Below, piece by piece: positions 61,659 to 64,000 of a stretch of DNA of 64,000 nucleotides. Position numbers and translations under genes: made by a program. Position 1 is the first letter of the stretch, and the number at the start of each line of letters is the position of its first letter. The stretch is from Zoogloea sp. (GTDB taxonomy: Bacteria; Pseudomonadota; Gammaproteobacteria; Burkholderiales; Rhodocyclaceae). The notes under the pieces were generated by a model. It was given only the letters and a program-made list of their open reading frames with translations. It did not search any database and had not been told where the DNA came from. Location: NCBI RefSeq assembly GCF_028689785.1, contig NZ_JAQVCN010000001.1:124001-188000 (forward strand), written 5' to 3'.

Positions 61659-61719
61659 CCCCACCGGGGGCGTGGGGCCCTTCTTGAGCGGCGGAGGGAG
61701 TTCGAGCTGCTGACAGGGC

Positions 61720-62634
61720 TCAGGCGGCCGCGTTCATGCCGGTCTGCTCAAACCACTCCTCCAGAAACTCCACGCATACCTTGACCTTGGCGGACACCGA
61801 CAGGCGGGAGGGGTACACGGCCCACACGTCGGCCTGCTGGTAGTAGGCAGGGAGCACGGGCACCAGAAGGCCGGATTCGATCTCGCGGGAGACGTCCCAG
61901 GTGGAGCGCAGGATGATGCCGTGACCATCAAGGGCCCACTGACGGACGATCTCGCCGTTGTTGGCCGACAGGGGGCCGCTCACCTTGATGGAGGTGAGGC
62001 CCTCGGGGCCGGCGAGCTCCCAGCGGCCGAAGTCCTGATCACGCTCGCGGATGGGGATGCAGCGGTGGGCCTTGAGGTCATCCAGGGCGCCCGGCGTGCC
62101 AAAGCGTGCCAGATAGGCCGGTGAGGCGCACAGCACGCGGCGGTTGCGGGCGATGCGGCGGACAATGACATTGCTCTCGTGGACCCGGCCGATGCGGATG
62201 TCGAGCTGGAAGCCCTCCTCCACCAGGTCCACCAGCCGGTCGAAGAGCTCCACCTGGATCTCCAGCTGGGGATAGCGGATGGCCAGGGCCGACAGGGCCG
62301 GAGCCAGCCGGCTGCGGCCAAAGCCGGTACTGCTGCAGATGCGCAGCAGCCCGCTGGGAGCAGCCTTCTCCCGGGAGATGGCCTCCCCCATCAGGTCTAC
62401 GTCCTCGAGAATGCGCTGGGCCCACTGGGACACGATCTCGCCCTGGGCGGTGAGGGACACGCTGCGGGTGGTGCGGTGAAACAGGCGCTCGTGCACGGCG
62501 GCCTCAAGCAGGGCGATGCGCTTGCTCACCACCGCCCTGGAAACCCCGAGCTCCCGGGCTGTTTCGGTAAAGCTGCAGTGCCGGGCCACCACGCAGAAGA
62601 GGCGCAAGTCATCCAGCAGGGGATTAATGTTCAC
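61720..62634 (-). CDS. LysR-family regulator
   Basis: 304 residues. N-terminal winged HTH: LLDDLRLFCVVARHCSFTETARELGVSRAVVSKRIALLEAAVHERLFHRTTRSVSLTAQG; C-terminal periplasmic-binding-type effector domain (GLLRICSSTGFGRSRLAPALSALAIRYPQLEIQVELFDRLVDLVEEGFQLDIRIG). Divergent from the TSUP-family transporter gene, probably its activator. Confidence 0.92.
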   Translation of the reverse strand: MNINPLLDDLRLFCVVARHCSFTETARELGVSRAVVSKRIALLEAAVHERLFHRTTRSVSLTAQGEIVSQWAQRILEDVDLMGEAISREKAAPSGLLRICSSTGFGRSRLAPALSALAIRYPQLEIQVELFDRLVDLVEEGFQLDIRIGRVHESNVIVRRIARNRRVLCASPAYLARFGTPGALDDLKAHRCIPIRERDQDFGRWELAGPEGLTSIKVSGPLSANNGEIVRQWALDGHGIILRSTWDVSREIESGLLVPVLPAYYQQADVWAVYPSRLSVSAKVKVCVEFLEEWFEQTGMNAAA

Positions 62635-62736
62635 GATTCGTGTTCACGGAACTCACATTAGGGTAGATTGTAAATATTTTTCGACACCTTAAGCTGGCCA
62701 GACCTGTATCAATCCCCAATGTCGGAGCGCTGCCCC

Positions 62737-63516
62737 ATGCCCCCCATCACTTTCTCTGATCTTGCGCCCATGCTGGTGCTGGGCGCGGCCCTGGGGCTGT
62801 TCGGCGGCGTCTTCGGCATCGGCGGCGGCATCATCGCCATTCCCGTCTTCGTGCTCGGCTACGGCATGGATCAACCCCTCGCCCAGGGCACCGCACTGGT
62901 GATGATGGTGCCCAATCTGCTGGTGGGCTGGTGGCGTTATGCCCAGCACCATCCGGTACCGGCACACCGTGCCATCGCCATCGGGGTCATCGCCTGCGTC
63001 ACCACCTGGTTCATGGCACGCTTCGCCAATGCCATTTCTCCCAAGCTGCTGCGCCTGGCATTCAGTCTCTTTCTGTTGGGCATGGCGGTGCAGATGCTGG
63101 TGCAATTGCGTCGGTTTCAGCCCCAGGCGGACTCCCCGGAACGCCTGGACCCGCGTCTGGTACCTCTGGTCGGGCTGGTCGGTGGAAGCAGCATGGGCTT
63201 GCTCGGGATCGGCGGGGGGCTGCTCGCCACGCCAATCCTCACTGGCCTCTTCGGCCTGCGCCAGACCGTCGCACAAGCCTTCTCGCTGGCCTTGGTGGCG
63301 CCCAGCTCCGTCGTCGCGCTACTCACCTACTCAGGCGCCCAACGGGTGAACTGGGCCATGGGCCTGCCCATGGCAGCCAGTGGCCTTCTCACCGTATCGG
63401 CCGGCGTTGCCCTGGCTCATCGCCTGCCCGAGCGCAGGATGCGCCAGGCCTTTGCGTGGATGCTCTTTTCGACCGCTCTCTGGCTGCTCCTTGAGCCCCT
63501 CGTGCATCGGTTCTGA
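62737..63516 (+). CDS. TauE/SafE (TSUP) family membrane transporter
   Basis: 259 residues from ATG 62737, which has GGAG nine bases upstream; ATG 62719 would add six residues. Eight hydrophobic segments. Two TauE repeats are visible: MLVLGAALGLFGGVFGIGGGIIAIPVFVLGYGMDQPLAQGTALVMMVPN and LVGLVGGSSMGLLGIGGGLLATPILTGLFGLRQTVAQAFSLALV. The family exports sulfite, sulfoacetate or related anions; substrate unknown. Confidence 0.88.
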   Translation: MPPITFSDLAPMLVLGAALGLFGGVFGIGGGIIAIPVFVLGYGMDQPLAQGTALVMMVPNLLVGWWRYAQHHPVPAHRAIAIGVIACVTTWFMARFANAISPKLLRLAFSLFLLGMAVQMLVQLRRFQPQADSPERLDPRLVPLVGLVGGSSMGLLGIGGGLLATPILTGLFGLRQTVAQAFSLALVAPSSVVALLTYSGAQRVNWAMGLPMAASGLLTVSAGVALAHRLPERRMRQAFAWMLFSTALWLLLEPLVHRF

Positions 63517-63666
63517 ATACCGGAGCATGTGTCGGTCCCGCGATATGCTCCCCTGCCCCGCAATAGTCAGGACCAGACTCCCGGAGACAGGATGACGCTC
63601 GGTTGCCCAAGATGCACCGGGCGTCGTAGCATCGGTTCGAATGCGCCCCTTCGCAGGAGAACAGAA

Positions 63667-64000
63667 ATGAAGTTTCGCCCCGGCATGTTGTGCCCCACCG
63701 CCGTCTTGTGTGCGCTGGCCTGTCTTTCCGCCACGGCAAATGCGGAACAACCGTACTTGTTCGAGCTGCTGGGAAAACCAGCCTATTCCAAGTCCTGGAA
63801 TACCCTGTTTGCAGGGGAAAGGGATGTCGACAGGTGGCTAGCCAGATACGCGAAGACAAAAAATGGCCCTGCTACGCCGGGAAAAAGCGTTCAACTGGGA
63901 GGAACCACCTACCAGATCAACATGGTCTGCAAGACCCACGAATGCGGGAGCAACCAGTTCTTCGTCTTGTTCTCTCAGGATGGGCGAAAGGCCTGGGGCC
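63667..64000 (+). CDS. ivy: Ivy-type lysozyme inhibitor, 3' end outside window
   Basis: ATG at 63667 with AGGAGA upstream; the frame runs off the right edge after 111 residues. Signal peptide (LCPTAVLCALACLSATANA), then EQPYLFELLGKPAYSKSWNTLFAG and INMVCKTHECGSNQFFVLFSQDGRKAWG. The CKTHEC loop corresponds to the CKPHDC loop of Ivy, which plugs the active site of c-type lysozyme; two residues differ (P to T, D to E) but the His and the disulfide Cys pair are kept. Periplasmic protection from lysozyme is the likely role. Confidence 0.82.
   Translation, partial: MKFRPGMLCPTAVLCALACLSATANAEQPYLFELLGKPAYSKSWNTLFAGERDVDRWLARYAKTKNGPATPGKSVQLGGTTYQINMVCKTHECGSNQFFVLFSQDGRKAWG

Noticed and set aside
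1-64000. CRISPR arrays, tRNA or rRNA genes, transposases, prophage genes
   Set aside because: None seen on reading through; no tandem spaced repeats and no transposase or phage protein signatures among the plausible genes.

Overview
The window looks like a chromosomal segment of a GC-rich betaproteobacterium. Rhodocyclales (Azospira/Azoarcus/Thauera-like) is my best guess, from the combination of a PQQ alcohol dehydrogenase regulon, a MoSto-type molybdenum storage protein, an intracellular PHB depolymerase, many c-type cytochromes and several TonB siderophore systems. This assignment rests on gene content and protein resemblance recalled from memory, not on a search. I saw no rRNA, tRNA, CRISPR array, insertion sequence or prophage.

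Left edge to 7 kb: the 3' part of a GmrSD-type (DUF262-DUF1524-DUF4357) nuclease gene, a PAS-GGDEF-EAL protein, the dipeptidase PepD and a secreted sorbosone-dehydrogenase-like beta-propeller.

7.2-20.8 kb is a PQQ-alcohol-oxidation regulon. It contains two AcoR-type sigma-54 activators, a near-consensus sigma-54 promoter driving a PedF-like cytochrome, a periplasmic binding protein and a YVTN beta-propeller, two further small cytochromes c, a histidine kinase/response regulator pair, and a divergent quinoprotein alcohol dehydrogenase (Ca-type active site) followed by a pentapeptide-repeat protein and a second PedF-like cytochrome. The parts would oxidise alcohols in the periplasm, pass electrons through cytochromes c and control expression at two regulatory layers.

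20.8-31 kb: a GNAT enzyme, a chromate transporter divergent from a haem-containing fatty-acid cis/trans isomerase, a small secreted protein, a bestrophin-like channel, and mosB-mosA. A DUF2325 gene is divergent from mosBA across an intergenic region holding three ModE-like operators.

31-43.5 kb: a VOC/YafY-regulator divergent pair with two palindromic operators, then an iron-acquisition block. The block has a Fur-box-controlled five-gene operon (TonB receptor, esterase, DUF3325, DUF3649, PepSY protein), an orphan Fe(III)-binding protein, and a second Fur-controlled receptor followed by a PiuC-type hydroxylase and an FMN alpha-hydroxyacid oxidase.

43.5-54.9 kb: a chemoreceptor, PhaZ, a glutathione transferase, a tightly coupled four-gene operon of exported proteins of unknown function (lipoprotein, ClpP-fold protease-like protein, a protein resembling a degenerate metallopeptidase, lipoprotein), a patatin-like lipase and an EamA transporter. 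The four-gene operon is my strongest candidate for an undescribed system.

54.9-64 kb: a carbohydrate porin, a ParD-like antitoxin gene overlapping a second methionine aminopeptidase gene, an AcuI/AcuR pair with matching operators, AraC/SBF-transporter and LysR/TSUP divergent pairs, and the start of an Ivy-type lysozyme inhibitor cut by the right edge.
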